Shown here in pieces: positions 52,085 to 60,965 of a DNA stretch of 64,000 nt; the stretch's first letter is position 1; each line of letters opens with the position of its first letter. The notes under the pieces were generated by a model, which saw only the letters and a program-made list of their open reading frames with translations, had not been told where the DNA came from and ran no database searches. Position numbers and translations under genes: made by a program. The stretch covers positions 124,001 through 188,000 of the forward strand of contig NZ_JAFVMG010000001.1 in the NCBI RefSeq assembly GCF_017377745.1. Reading direction: 5' to 3'. The DNA is from Acetobacter suratthaniensis. Lineage in GTDB: Bacteria; Pseudomonadota; Alphaproteobacteria; Acetobacterales; Acetobacteraceae.

Positions 52085-52176
52085 GGCAGGGCGCTTCCTT
52101 TGCAGGGCCGCGGAAAGAGCGGGGTGGACAGGGTATGAGGCCGATGGTTCGGTCAGGAAAAGGGCGGGCTGCGCAC

Positions 52177-52734
52177 TCAGTTAAACGTATGCGGCGCACT
52201 ATGGGTAAAGGGCAGGGGTGTGGGCCTGAGGGTATGGAACACCTCTGTACCCGCAACGCCCGCCAGCAGCCCGGCCAGCAGGGCCGCCACAATCATGAGC
52301 GGTTTGGGGTTGCGGGTGGAAGAAAGCTGCATGGCGGCCAGATGGGTCTGGAGTTCAGCGCGGGATTGCTGGGTCAGGTAAAGCTGGGCCTTGAGGGATT
52401 CGTTCTGTGCGGTAATGGAGCGCAGGTCGCGGTCCAGCCGGTTGATGCTGTCGGCCATTTCACGCAACTGGGTGCGGTAGGAATCCGGCATGTCCTGCTT
52501 GTCCGCACGGGCGCGGGTGGTCGAGCTTCTGCGACGGTCGGTTGGCTGGGCGCGGGAGGGATCGGCCGAGATCACCTGAAACAGATTTTTGAGCGCGCCA
52601 CCCGTGGTGTTGTTGCGCTGTGCGCGGCGGCGCAGGGTTTCCAGTGCGGCGACAGCCTGCCCCTGCTGTTCCTCCAGAACAAGTGCCAGAATGTCTGAAA
52701 GGAGTTTGACCTCCTTGGGATCCAGCTCGCTCAT
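52177..52734 (-). CDS. Coiled-coil protein with C-terminal membrane anchor
   Basis: 185 residues, not recognised. An N-terminal helical segment (LLSDILALVLEEQQGQAVAA, LETLRRRAQR) is followed by a basic linker. A coiled coil (about 85-145; MADSINRLDRDLRSITAQNE) comes next, then one TM helix (PLMIVAALLAGLLAGVAGTEV, about 148-168) and a short tail. It looks like a tail-anchored inner membrane protein. Its ATG overlaps the Sua5 stop by 4 bases (ATGA), so the two are co-translated. Confidence 0.78.
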   Translation of the reverse strand: MSELDPKEVKLLSDILALVLEEQQGQAVAALETLRRRAQRNNTTGGALKNLFQVISADPSRAQPTDRRRSSTTRARADKQDMPDSYRTQLREMADSINRLDRDLRSITAQNESLKAQLYLTQQSRAELQTHLAAMQLSSTRNPKPLMIVAALLAGLLAGVAGTEVFHTLRPTPLPFTHSAPHTFN

Positions 52735-53741
52735 GGCAGGGTGTTTTCTTTCGGGTTGGCGGAAAAGGGACGGGGGGCGGCGGCACGGGTCAGCCGGTCA
52801 TGAATGGCCAGCCCCAGTCCGTGAGTAGGAATAGGCTGCACGGCTATCGCGCGCAGGTTGCGGGCATGGCCCGCATGGTCGAGTGCGCGCAGGCCAGCAA
52901 ACAGTCGGGATGCGGCTTCTTCAAGACTACCGCTTTCGCTCAGGTTCCAGCTTATGGCTGCGGCAGAGGGGCTGCTTTGCGGGCCAAAGGCCAGCAGGGC
53001 TTCATCCGCGCGGGGGGTGAGCACATCCAGCCGCACCGGCAGTCCGGGGGCATAGTGCGATAGCATACGGCCGGGCGAGAGGGGGGCTGCATCGGCCTGC
53101 GTGGTGGGGCGGTGCAGGGGGCCGCATAGGGCTTCGAGCGCTTCCGCCGTTATGCCGCCGGGTCTGAGCAGGCAGGGGCGGTCAGGGTCTGACAGATCAA
53201 GCACCGTGCTTTCCAGCCCGATGGCGCACGGCCCGCATTCCAGCACGGCATCAATCCGGCCATCGAGTTCTTCGAGCACATGGGCCGCACTGGATGGGCT
53301 GATCCGCCCTGAACGGTTGGCCGAGGGGGCGGCTACGGGGCGGCCGGTCTGGCGCAGCAGGGCGGCGGTTATCTCTCCACGCGGCACGCGCACCGCCAGA
53401 GTGGACAGGCCATCGGCCGCGAGGTCGCTGACTGTGCTGCCCACCGCACGGGGCAGCACCAGCGTAAGCGGGCCGGGCCAGAAGGCCGCTGCCAGCCTGC
53501 GGGCCAGCGGGGTGGCCTGCACCTGTTCAAACGCGGCCTCGGCCTCGGCAAAATGACTGATAAGCGGGTTGAAACGCGGCCTGTTCTTGGCCTCGAAAAT
53601 ACGCGCCACCGCCTGTGGCTGCGTGGCATCCGCGCCCAGCCCGTAAACCGTTTCGGTGCCAAAAGCTACAAGCCCGCCTTCACGTAGAAGGCGGGCAGCC
53701 GTGGCAATGCCGGTTTCGGTGCTGTCCAGACGCAGTGTCAT
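52731..53741 (-). CDS. L-threonylcarbamoyladenylate synthase (Sua5 type)
   Basis: 336 residues. The YrdC-like domain (about 10-205) has GGLVAFGTETVYGLGADA, AKNRPRFNPLISH, VAAPSANRSGRISP and IGLESTVLDL. A Sua5 C-terminal domain (about 230-330) begins after SPGRMLSHYAPG, the linker hallmark of Sua5 over TsaC. It makes threonylcarbamoyl-AMP for the universal t6A37 tRNA modification. The C-terminus shares a 4-base overlap with the downstream coiled-coil gene. Confidence 0.95.
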   Translation of the reverse strand: MTLRLDSTETGIATAARLLREGGLVAFGTETVYGLGADATQPQAVARIFEAKNRPRFNPLISHFAEAEAAFEQVQATPLARRLAAAFWPGPLTLVLPRAVGSTVSDLAADGLSTLAVRVPRGEITAALLRQTGRPVAAPSANRSGRISPSSAAHVLEELDGRIDAVLECGPCAIGLESTVLDLSDPDRPCLLRPGGITAEALEALCGPLHRPTTQADAAPLSPGRMLSHYAPGLPVRLDVLTPRADEALLAFGPQSSPSAAAISWNLSESGSLEEAASRLFAGLRALDHAGHARNLRAIAVQPIPTHGLGLAIHDRLTRAAAPRPFSANPKENTLP

Positions 53742-53826
53742 GAGTCTTTCAGGCTCTTGCGCTCAAGCAGGCCGCATGGCGCCCCTTCCCGCGGAAAGGC
53801 GGCAGGCCATACGGCAGCAGCGTGGG

Positions 53827-54597
53827 TCATAGCGATCCGGTACAGACAAACGGCGGATTTTTCCAGCCTGATTTACCATAAACGAGGGGCGAACCATCCA
53901 GAAGCGTGATCTGCCCGCCCGCTGCTTCCACAATGGCCTGCGGGGCGGCGGTGTCCCACTCCATGGTGGGGCCAAGGCGTGGGTAGAGATCGACCAGCCC
54001 TTCTGCCACGCGCACGAACTTCACGGCAGAGCCAATATTGCCCAGCGTGGCCACCTTGCGGCCATTGAGGTATTCCGCCAGCCGCACATCATCCGCATGA
54101 TGGCGGGAGGCGAGAACGCTCAGCCCTTCCGCCGGAGCCTTGCGGACATGAATGGCCTGTTCGCCCTGACTGTCGCGCCGGAACGCGCCCAGCCCCACGC
54201 CACCCCAGTAGGTCTGGTGGTAAGCGGGTAGTGACATCGCCCCCAGATAAGCCCGCCCATCGCGCACAAGGCCGATATTGACGGTAAAATCATCCCGCCC
54301 GGCGGCAAATTCACGCGTGCCGTCCAGCGGGTCCACAAGCCAGTAGGTTGGAGCTACGGCGGTTTGCAGTCCGGCGGCCACTTCTTCTTCCGCAACAACG
54401 GGAATATCCGGCGTGGCAGAGCGCAGGCCGCGCAGGATATGCGCCTCGGCGGCGGTGTCCGCTTCCGTTACGGGGGAGGAATCGGTTTTGGTCTGGGTTT
54501 CAAATCCCTTGGCGCGAATAGCGCGGATGAGATCTGCGGCTTCTTCCACCAGTCTGGTGGCCAGGGCCAGAAGCTCGGACTCTGTATGGGCGTTCAT
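53827..54597 (-). CDS. cysQ: 3'(2'),5'-bisphosphate nucleotidase CysQ
   Basis: 256 residues of the inositol monophosphatase superfamily. Metal motifs are TDSSPVTEADTAAEAHIL, the VVAEEE glutamates, WLVDPLDGTREFAAGRDDF and MEWDTAAPQAIVEAAGG. The TREF after DPLDG is typical of CysQ rather than of inositol phosphatases. It degrades PAP to AMP, clearing an inhibitor of sulfate assimilation. I chose ATG 54597; GTG 54642 would add 15 residues, and neither has a clear ribosome site. It is divergent from pepA. Confidence 0.92.
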   Translation of the reverse strand: MNAHTESELLALATRLVEEAADLIRAIRAKGFETQTKTDSSPVTEADTAAEAHILRGLRSATPDIPVVAEEEVAAGLQTAVAPTYWLVDPLDGTREFAAGRDDFTVNIGLVRDGRAYLGAMSLPAYHQTYWGGVGLGAFRRDSQGEQAIHVRKAPAEGLSVLASRHHADDVRLAEYLNGRKVATLGNIGSAVKFVRVAEGLVDLYPRLGPTMEWDTAAPQAIVEAAGGQITLLDGSPLVYGKSGWKNPPFVCTGSL

Positions 54598-54713
54598 GCA
54601 GGCACCATACGCCAGCTTGAGCGTGGCGTCATGTCCCGTCACGCTATTGCCAAGCCCGCGACAGAGACTTACGCAGAAGGGAACCCGTTTTGCAGGAATG
54701 ATCGGTAGAATTC

Positions 54714-56186
54714 ATGCTTCAGATTTCGTTCTCCTCCGACATACGGCCCGTAGGCGGCAGTCTGGCCATTCTGGTGCCGCAGGGCGAAACCCGCCCGGCT
54801 GTTTTTACGGAGCTGGATACCGCTCTGTCCGGTGCGCTGTCCCGCGCGGCAAAGGCCGAGGGCTTTAGCGGCAAGGATGGCACAAGCTGTGTCGTGCTCG
54901 CACCCTCAGCAGCGTTCGAGCGCATTGTGCTGGTGGGGCTGGGTAAGGCGGAGGCCGTGGATGCTTTCGTGGCCGAAAAGGCTGGCGGGCTTGCGTCCTC
55001 GCTTCTGGGCCGTGCGGAAAAGGCGGCTGTCGCCACGGGCGATCTGTCCGGGGCGCTGGCGGCGCATGTGGCGCTGGGTGCTACGCTGGGTGCGTATCAT
55101 TTCGGCCTGTACCACGGTGCGCCCGAAGCGCTGGATAACCACAAGCTACAGGCTCTGTCCGTGCTGAGTGCCCACGCGGCGGATGCAGACAGCGCATGGC
55201 CGTCTCTGCAGGCGGTGGCGCGGGGTGTGGTGCTGGCGCGTGATCTGGTGACGGAACCGGCCAATGTGCTCAACCCCGTCGAGTTCGCCGAACGCGCCCA
55301 GACCCTGCGTGCCCACGGGCTGGAGGTTGAGGTGCTTGACCGCCCCGCCATGGAAAAGCTGGGTTTTGGCGCATTGCTGGGTGTGGCGCAGGGGAGTGCG
55401 AACGAACCGCGCATGGTGGTCATGCGCTGGAACGGTGGCAAGGCGGATGCCGCACCGCTGGCCTTTGTAGGCAAGGGTGTGACGTTCGATTCAGGCGGCA
55501 TTTCCATCAAGCCTGCGGCGGGTATGGAAGACATGAAGTGGGATATGGCCGGGGCCGCCGCCGTAACCGGGCTTATGGCCACACTGGCGCTGCGCAAGGC
55601 CGAAGTGAATGCAGTGGGCCTTGTCGGTCTGGTGGAAAACATGGTGTCCGGCACGGCGCAGCGGCCGGGTGACGTGGTGCGCAGCGCTTCGGGGCAGACG
55701 ATCGAAGTGCTGAACACCGATGCCGAAGGGCGTCTGGTTCTGGCCGATGTGCTGTGGTACGCGCGGGATCGTTTCGCACCCCGTCTGATCGTTGATCTGG
55801 CGACCCTGACAGGGGCCATCATTGTCAGCCTCGGGCATGAATATGCAGGGCTATTCTCCAATGATGAGGCGCTGGCCTCTGGTCTGGCTGATGCCGGGGC
55901 CTTCACGGGTGAAAAGCTGTGGCGCATGCCTATGGGCACGGCCTACGACAAGCTGCTGAAATCCGATATTGCGGATATGCAGAACATCAGCGGTGGCCGG
56001 GCTGGTGGCTCCATTACGGCAGCCCAGTTCCTCAAGCGCTTTGTGGGGGAAACCCCCTGGGCGCATCTGGATATTGCCGGGGTTGCATGGGATAGCAAGG
56101 CGCGTAACGGCCAGCCCAAGGGGGCCAGCGGTTTTGGCGTGCGCCTGCTTGATCGTTTTGTGCGTACGGGGTTTGAACAGAAATAA
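54714..56186 (+). CDS. pepA: Leucyl aminopeptidase PepA (M17)
   Basis: 490 residues. The N-terminal macro-like domain (about 1-160) is followed by the M17 catalytic domain with FVGKGVTFDSGGISIKP (metal Lys and Asp), MKWDMAGAAAV, and the family signature NTDAEGRLVLAD, plus HLDIAGVAWDSKA near the end. It is a dimetal hexameric aminopeptidase that recycles peptides in the cytosol; some homologues also bind DNA. The holC gene lies just downstream in convergent orientation, a pairing often seen in alphaproteobacteria. Confidence 0.97.
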   Translation: MLQISFSSDIRPVGGSLAILVPQGETRPAVFTELDTALSGALSRAAKAEGFSGKDGTSCVVLAPSAAFERIVLVGLGKAEAVDAFVAEKAGGLASSLLGRAEKAAVATGDLSGALAAHVALGATLGAYHFGLYHGAPEALDNHKLQALSVLSAHAADADSAWPSLQAVARGVVLARDLVTEPANVLNPVEFAERAQTLRAHGLEVEVLDRPAMEKLGFGALLGVAQGSANEPRMVVMRWNGGKADAAPLAFVGKGVTFDSGGISIKPAAGMEDMKWDMAGAAAVTGLMATLALRKAEVNAVGLVGLVENMVSGTAQRPGDVVRSASGQTIEVLNTDAEGRLVLADVLWYARDRFAPRLIVDLATLTGAIIVSLGHEYAGLFSNDEALASGLADAGAFTGEKLWRMPMGTAYDKLLKSDIADMQNISGGRAGGSITAAQFLKRFVGETPWAHLDIAGVAWDSKARNGQPKGASGFGVRLLDRFVRTGFEQK

Positions 56187-56278
56187 CATCCTGTTCGCAA
56201 GCCGGGGCTGCCCATTGTGCAGGCCCGGCGATTATGCCCCGTCTGTGGGGTGGTTTTCAGGGGCTGGTGTAAGGGGGG

Positions 56279-56725
56279 TTACCCGCCGCGCGTCCAGCCC
56301 TGTGCTTCCTGTTTCCAGTATGTGGGGCTATGGCCCGCCGCACGGGCGGCTGTCCAGCGTTCACGAGCGGCAGCGACCGCTTGGGGGTCCTGCCCGTCAA
56401 ACAGGTCAAACACGCGGCTGAACGCGGCAAAGTCCGTGCAAGTGCGGTTTTCCAGCAAAAACAGAAAGCGGGCCTTGTTCGGGCTGTCTTCTCCTGTTGT
56501 CAGCCAGATCGGGTGTAGGTCGGGGCAGAGCGCGCCTTCGCTGCCATGCGGGAGCCAGCGCGGGGTTGCAACCTGCCACAAGGCCTTGTCCAGTTCCTGC
56601 AACATCGGCTTGGCCGCACACCAGATCACCGCCTTTTCGCCCGCACCCAGCGTGCGTGTCAGCAGCGGGGGCAGGGCTTCGGTCGTGCCGGTGCGGGTCA
56701 GGTGGTAAAAACCGATCTGTGTCAT
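56279..56725 (-). CDS. holC: DNA polymerase III chi subunit
   Basis: 148 residues. The start MTQIGFYHLTRTGTTEALPPLL and internal segments WLPHG, PIWLTTGEDSPNKARFLFLLEN and FDLFDG match the chi subunit, which links the clamp loader to single-stranded-DNA-binding protein. GAGG lies 5 bases before the ATG. It converges with pepA. A strong hairpin separates it from the protease gene upstream. Confidence 0.93.
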   Translation of the reverse strand: MTQIGFYHLTRTGTTEALPPLLTRTLGAGEKAVIWCAAKPMLQELDKALWQVATPRWLPHGSEGALCPDLHPIWLTTGEDSPNKARFLFLLENRTCTDFAAFSRVFDLFDGQDPQAVAAARERWTAARAAGHSPTYWKQEAQGWTRGG

Positions 56726-56789
56726 CCTGCCTCTATAACAGCCGCGCCTCTGTGCGGGAAAGGCGGCGTGTCCGCAGTCGGGTTATGTC

Positions 56790-56826
56790 CGGGCTTATGC
56801 GCACTGGCACGGTGCGCATAAGCCCG
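56790..56826 (-). terminator. 14-bp hairpin after the DegP-type protease gene
   Basis: CGGGCTTATGCGCA (56790-56803) and TGCGCATAAGCCCG (56813-56826) are perfect complements with a 9-base loop. It lies 26 bases after the protease stop on the minus strand. No T-run follows. It probably ends or protects that transcript before holC. Confidence 0.6.
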
Positions 56827-56851
56827 TTGCTGTGCGGGCTGTCGCACGCTT

Positions 56852-58096
56852 TTAGTGCGGGTCGGTGTCTTCGGTTAGTGGGCGATGGCCGACAAGGGCT
56901 TTAAGCTCAAGGGGCTGCGCATGGCGCGTGATGCTCAGCGCTACGGTCTTGCCCGGTGCGGCGGCGGCCACGGCGCGAATCATGAACCGGGCCGATTCTA
57001 CGCGTTCATCATTCAGGCGGGTGACAATATCCCCCCGGCGCAGGCCGGCATGGGCGGCGGGGCTGTCGCGATCCACTTCCGTAACCTGTGCCCCCAGCGG
57101 GTTCGTGCTGTCCTTGAGGGTAGCCCCCAGCCAGCCCCGGTCCATGTGGCCGGTTTTGCGCAGCGTTTCCACAATCGGGCGCACAATTTCGGAAGGAATG
57201 GAAAATCCCAAGCCCACAGAACCGCCAGTGGGCGAGACAATGGCCGTATTCAGCGCAACCACCTGACCAGCCATGTTAAAGGTCGGCCCCCCTGAGTTGC
57301 CGGGGTTTATGGGCGCATCGAGTTGCAGGAAATCATCAAATGGGCTGGCGCCAATATCGCGCCCCCGTGCCGAGACAATGCCTGCGGTGACGGATGAGCC
57401 AAGGCCGAACGGATTGCCCGCCGCGAGTATCCAGTCGCCTACCTGCACAAGGCGGCTATCACCCCACTGGGCATAGGGCATGGGTTTGCCGGTGTTGATT
57501 TTGATCACGGCAATATCGGTCAGCGGGTCTATGCCCACCGGGGTTGCGGTAAACTCCTGCCCATCCATGAGCGAGACGGTAATGCGATCCGCATCGGCCA
57601 CCACATGCCCATTGGTGACGATGCTGCCATCCGGGTCGATAATAAAGCCTGACCCGGCTTCAAGCAGGTCGTTCCAGTGCTGGCGCATGCGCTCGCGGTA
57701 GCGATGTTCAAGCGGCGTGCCGCGCACGGACGAAGGTAGTTTGTGCTGCGTTTCCGATTCGCGTGTGACGGCGATATTGACCACCGTAGGGGCGATCCGG
57801 CGTACCAGCGGCGCAAAGCTGAGCGGGCGGGATTCGACCAGCGGCACAGGGGTTTGCCCCGGTGGCGGTTCTTCACCCATGCCAGCGGCATGGCCCGGTG
57901 TCTGGCCCGTGGAGAGTGTGTCTGCCGCCTTGGCCGCCCCGCTCTGGGCCAGCAGGCTCCATGCCAGACCACAGGCCATGCCGCGTGCCAGCCTGCGGGT
58001 CATGCCCTGCGGCACCACCCTATGGCGGGGCTGGGGCTTGGCCCTGCATGGCAGAGGCAGGGTGGACAAAGCGGGCAGGCGGGGAGCCTGTGTCAT
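56852..58096 (-). CDS. Periplasmic trypsin-like serine protease, DegP/DegQ family
   Basis: 414 residues. A long N-terminus leads to a signal peptide (LARGMACGLAWSLL, cleavage near AKA). The protease domain has SIVTNGHVVADA (His), LTDIAVIKI (Asp) and INPGNSGGPTF (Ser). One C-terminal PDZ domain (about 310-400; GWLGATLKD, AGLRRGDIVTRLND) follows. A single PDZ makes it closer to DegS or short DegQ forms than to DegP. It should remove damaged periplasmic proteins. ATG 58003 would give a shorter, more usual signal peptide and may be the true start. Confidence 0.9.
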   Translation of the reverse strand: MTQAPRLPALSTLPLPCRAKPQPRHRVVPQGMTRRLARGMACGLAWSLLAQSGAAKAADTLSTGQTPGHAAGMGEEPPPGQTPVPLVESRPLSFAPLVRRIAPTVVNIAVTRESETQHKLPSSVRGTPLEHRYRERMRQHWNDLLEAGSGFIIDPDGSIVTNGHVVADADRITVSLMDGQEFTATPVGIDPLTDIAVIKINTGKPMPYAQWGDSRLVQVGDWILAAGNPFGLGSSVTAGIVSARGRDIGASPFDDFLQLDAPINPGNSGGPTFNMAGQVVALNTAIVSPTGGSVGLGFSIPSEIVRPIVETLRKTGHMDRGWLGATLKDSTNPLGAQVTEVDRDSPAAHAGLRRGDIVTRLNDERVESARFMIRAVAAAAPGKTVALSITRHAQPLELKALVGHRPLTEDTDPH

Positions 58097-58237
58097 GCGC
58101 GAAGCGCCAAGAAACTGGACATGGTCTTGATTTTTGAACCCGTTTGCCCGGCACATGCAACAGGGATCATGTTTCTATCCATGTTTTCATGCTGTTGTGC
58201 CGATGTGGTGACAGGCAGCCCGGCCTTTTCAGGCAGT

Positions 58238-60802
58238 CTACGGGCGGCGGGTTCTGGTGGCCGGGGCAAGGGCCGGGTTTTCGGGCCATTCATGCCGGGG
58301 GTAGCGGCCGCGCATGTCGCGCCGCATATCGGCCCAGCCTCCCTGCCAGAACCCGCCCAGATCAGCCGTGATGGCCTGCGGCCGCCCGGCGGGGGAGAGC
58401 AGCGCCAGACGGAGCGGAATACGCCCACCCGCCAGAAGCGGCGTGGTGCTGGCGCCAAAAAATACCTGTGCGCGGGCCGAGGCCACGGGAATGGGTTGGG
58501 TATAGTCCACCTCGGCCCTGCCGCCGGGAAAATTAAGGGCGGTGGGCAGTTCCTTATCCAGCCACGCGGTATGGGCATAACCTAGCCAGCCACGCAGCAG
58601 GGGGACGACATCCAGCGCTTTGAGCCCGGCAATAGAGGTGCAGCCCGCCAGAGCCGGGGCCAGCCATGTGTCCGTGCTGGCAGCCAGCGCAGGGAAGGAG
58701 AAGTCCGGCCAGTCGGTCATGTCTGACGGCATGGGGGCGGAGAGGGCGCGCGCCAGCTCAACACGCGCCTGCAACTGCCCGCCAGCCCCGCTCCAGTCCA
58801 GTGCGGTACTCAGGTTGGTGCGGGCGTGCTCAAGCAGCAGGGTGGCGGCTTCTTCAGGGCGGACTTTTTCCGTGCGGTCGCGCAGCACCAGGTTGCCGAT
58901 ACGCATGCGCCTACGGGCCATAATGGCGCCGCTAGCCGGATCGAGTGCGGTTTCCACCTGTTCGCGCGTGCGGGCGAGTACGGCGGGGGGCAGGGCATCG
59001 GGGTCGAGTGGGGCGGCCAGCCGGATTTCAGCCGTGGTGCGCAGGTGCAGGCCCGCTACGGCCAGCAGTCGTGCGCTGGCCAGCGTATCGTCGCGGCGCA
59101 GGCGGGCATTGCCGCCATTGGCCATGCGAAAGCTGCCGATTTCGCCCCGGCTCAGGGCAATCCTGTCTACAAAGCCCGCAGCCAGCAGGGCTGCGGCATT
59201 GCCGCGTGCGGGCAGGCCGTGGGGTAGGCCCAGCCGCGCCCGAAAACGCCCCGAAGCCTGCCGGATCCGTGCGAGTGCCGCCCGGTCTGCATCCGGGTCA
59301 TCGCCACCGGCGATCAGGTCAAGGCGCAGGCTTATATCCGCCGGAGGGATGGGGGGCGGGCCACCGCGTGCGGCCATGCGTGGGCGTAGCGGGTCACGTT
59401 CTTCCAGCAGGGCGGCCAGATCAGCCGCGAGGGCGGCTTCCTCCTGAGTGGTGGCGGCCAGCAGCATGGCGGCCAGTCTGGGGTGTGTGCCAAGCCCTGC
59501 CATGTTCCGCCCCAGTGGGGTCAGGTTCTGGCTGTCATCCAGCGCACCCAGTAAGCCCAGCAGGTCACGTGCAGCCGCTAGTGCCGCCCCCGGCGGCTGG
59601 TCGGGTAAGGGGAGCGGGGTATCCGATTGGCCAAGTGTTTCCGCCCACAGGCTGGTGGCCAGCACAAAGTCCGACAGATCGGCCTCAAGGATTTCCGGGC
59701 GGTCATGCTGGGGCATGGCGCGCTCGGTATGGGGTGTCCACAGACAGTAGGCGGTGCCGGGGGCTTCACGCCCGGCGCGGCCTGTGCGCTGGCGGGCCGC
59801 GGCTTTTGAAATGCGAAGCGTTTCCAGCCGTGACAGGCCTGCCCCGGCATCAAACCGTGGGGCGCGGCGGTAGCCGCAATCCACCACAACCCGCACACCC
59901 GGTACGGTGAGCGAGGTTTCGGCAATGGATGTAGCCAGAATGACCCGGCGCTCCCCAGCCGCGCCGGGCTGGAGTACGCGCGCCTGTTCGGCAGGATGCA
60001 ACTCGCCATGCAGGGGCAGGACGGTTACGGGGCAGTCGGCCAGCAGTTGCGCCGTGCGCCTGATTTCTCCCGTGCCGGGCAGGAAAACCAGAATATCGCC
60101 CTGCGTTTCCGCCAGCGCTTTGCGCACGCCCGCAGCCGTAACCGTGGGAATATCGCGCAGAGTGGCGATATCCTTGGTAGCGTGGTGGATATCCAGCGTG
60201 TGCATCCGCCCTGCACTGGTGAATACAGGCGCATTCATAAGCGTGCTCAGGCGTTCGGTTTCTGCTGTGGCGGACATGGCAACCAGCCGTAAGTCTGGGC
60301 GTAAGCTGCGTTGCAGGTCGAGGCAGAACGCCAGTGCCAGATCGGCATCCAGTGAGCGCTCGTGGATTTCGTCCAGAATGACGCAGGCCACACCTTCGAG
60401 CATGGGGTCTGACAGCAGGCGGCGCAGGAATAGCCCTTCTGTCAGGACTTCTATGCGGGTGTGTTCTGATACGGCGCTGTCCACCCGGGTGCGGTAGCCT
60501 GCAAACCCGCCCACTTTTTCACCCCGGAGTGCCGCAATGCGCTGGGCTGCGGCACGGGCGGCCAGCCGCCGGGGCTCTAGCATGATGATACGCTCGTTTT
60601 CGCCCCGCCAGGGGGCTGAGGCCAGAACCGGCGGAATGGAGGTTGTCTTGCCCGCACCGGGAGGGGCCACAACAACGGCGCTGGCAAACTGCCCCCCCGC
60701 AGGCTCCGTGGCCAGATGCGCGTAGAGCGCGGGTAGGATTTCCCTTACGGGCAGGCCTTCCGCGATAGAGAACGGGTCAGAAGCGGGGGGCATGATAGGC
60801 AT
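58238..60802 (-). CDS. hrpB: ATP-dependent helicase HrpB
   Basis: 854 residues of the DEAH group. Motifs in order: APPGAGKTTSIPP (I), LEPRRLAARAAAQRIA (Ia), TEGLFLRRL, ILDEIHERSLDADL (II, DEIH), MSATAE (III), ILATSIAETSLTVPGV (V) and RQRTGRAGREAPGTAY (VI). The C-terminal HrpB-specific domain has RGWLGYAHTAWLDKELP and GRIPLRLALLSPAGRPQAIT. The cellular role of HrpB is poorly known, probably RNA remodelling. ATG 60802 or 60793 may be the start; a TTG at 60838 also fits. No ribosome site is clear. Confidence 0.94.
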   Translation of the reverse strand: MPIMPPASDPFSIAEGLPVREILPALYAHLATEPAGGQFASAVVVAPPGAGKTTSIPPVLASAPWRGENERIIMLEPRRLAARAAAQRIAALRGEKVGGFAGYRTRVDSAVSEHTRIEVLTEGLFLRRLLSDPMLEGVACVILDEIHERSLDADLALAFCLDLQRSLRPDLRLVAMSATAETERLSTLMNAPVFTSAGRMHTLDIHHATKDIATLRDIPTVTAAGVRKALAETQGDILVFLPGTGEIRRTAQLLADCPVTVLPLHGELHPAEQARVLQPGAAGERRVILATSIAETSLTVPGVRVVVDCGYRRAPRFDAGAGLSRLETLRISKAAARQRTGRAGREAPGTAYCLWTPHTERAMPQHDRPEILEADLSDFVLATSLWAETLGQSDTPLPLPDQPPGAALAAARDLLGLLGALDDSQNLTPLGRNMAGLGTHPRLAAMLLAATTQEEAALAADLAALLEERDPLRPRMAARGGPPPIPPADISLRLDLIAGGDDPDADRAALARIRQASGRFRARLGLPHGLPARGNAAALLAAGFVDRIALSRGEIGSFRMANGGNARLRRDDTLASARLLAVAGLHLRTTAEIRLAAPLDPDALPPAVLARTREQVETALDPASGAIMARRRMRIGNLVLRDRTEKVRPEEAATLLLEHARTNLSTALDWSGAGGQLQARVELARALSAPMPSDMTDWPDFSFPALAASTDTWLAPALAGCTSIAGLKALDVVPLLRGWLGYAHTAWLDKELPTALNFPGGRAEVDYTQPIPVASARAQVFFGASTTPLLAGGRIPLRLALLSPAGRPQAITADLGGFWQGGWADMRRDMRGRYPRHEWPENPALAPATRTRRP

Positions 60803-60965
60803 GAGCGCAGTTATGGCGCGCACCCGTAGCGGGCGCAATGGCGTGCCTGCATGTGCCTGTCAGGGGGCGGAGGTGTGTGGGCCTGTCTGCGTGGCGCTAG
60901 CTGGTGGGCCGGAAGGTTTGCATTGCTTCCAGCCCGTTTTTTTAGGCCGTGTTGGCCGTATGTGC

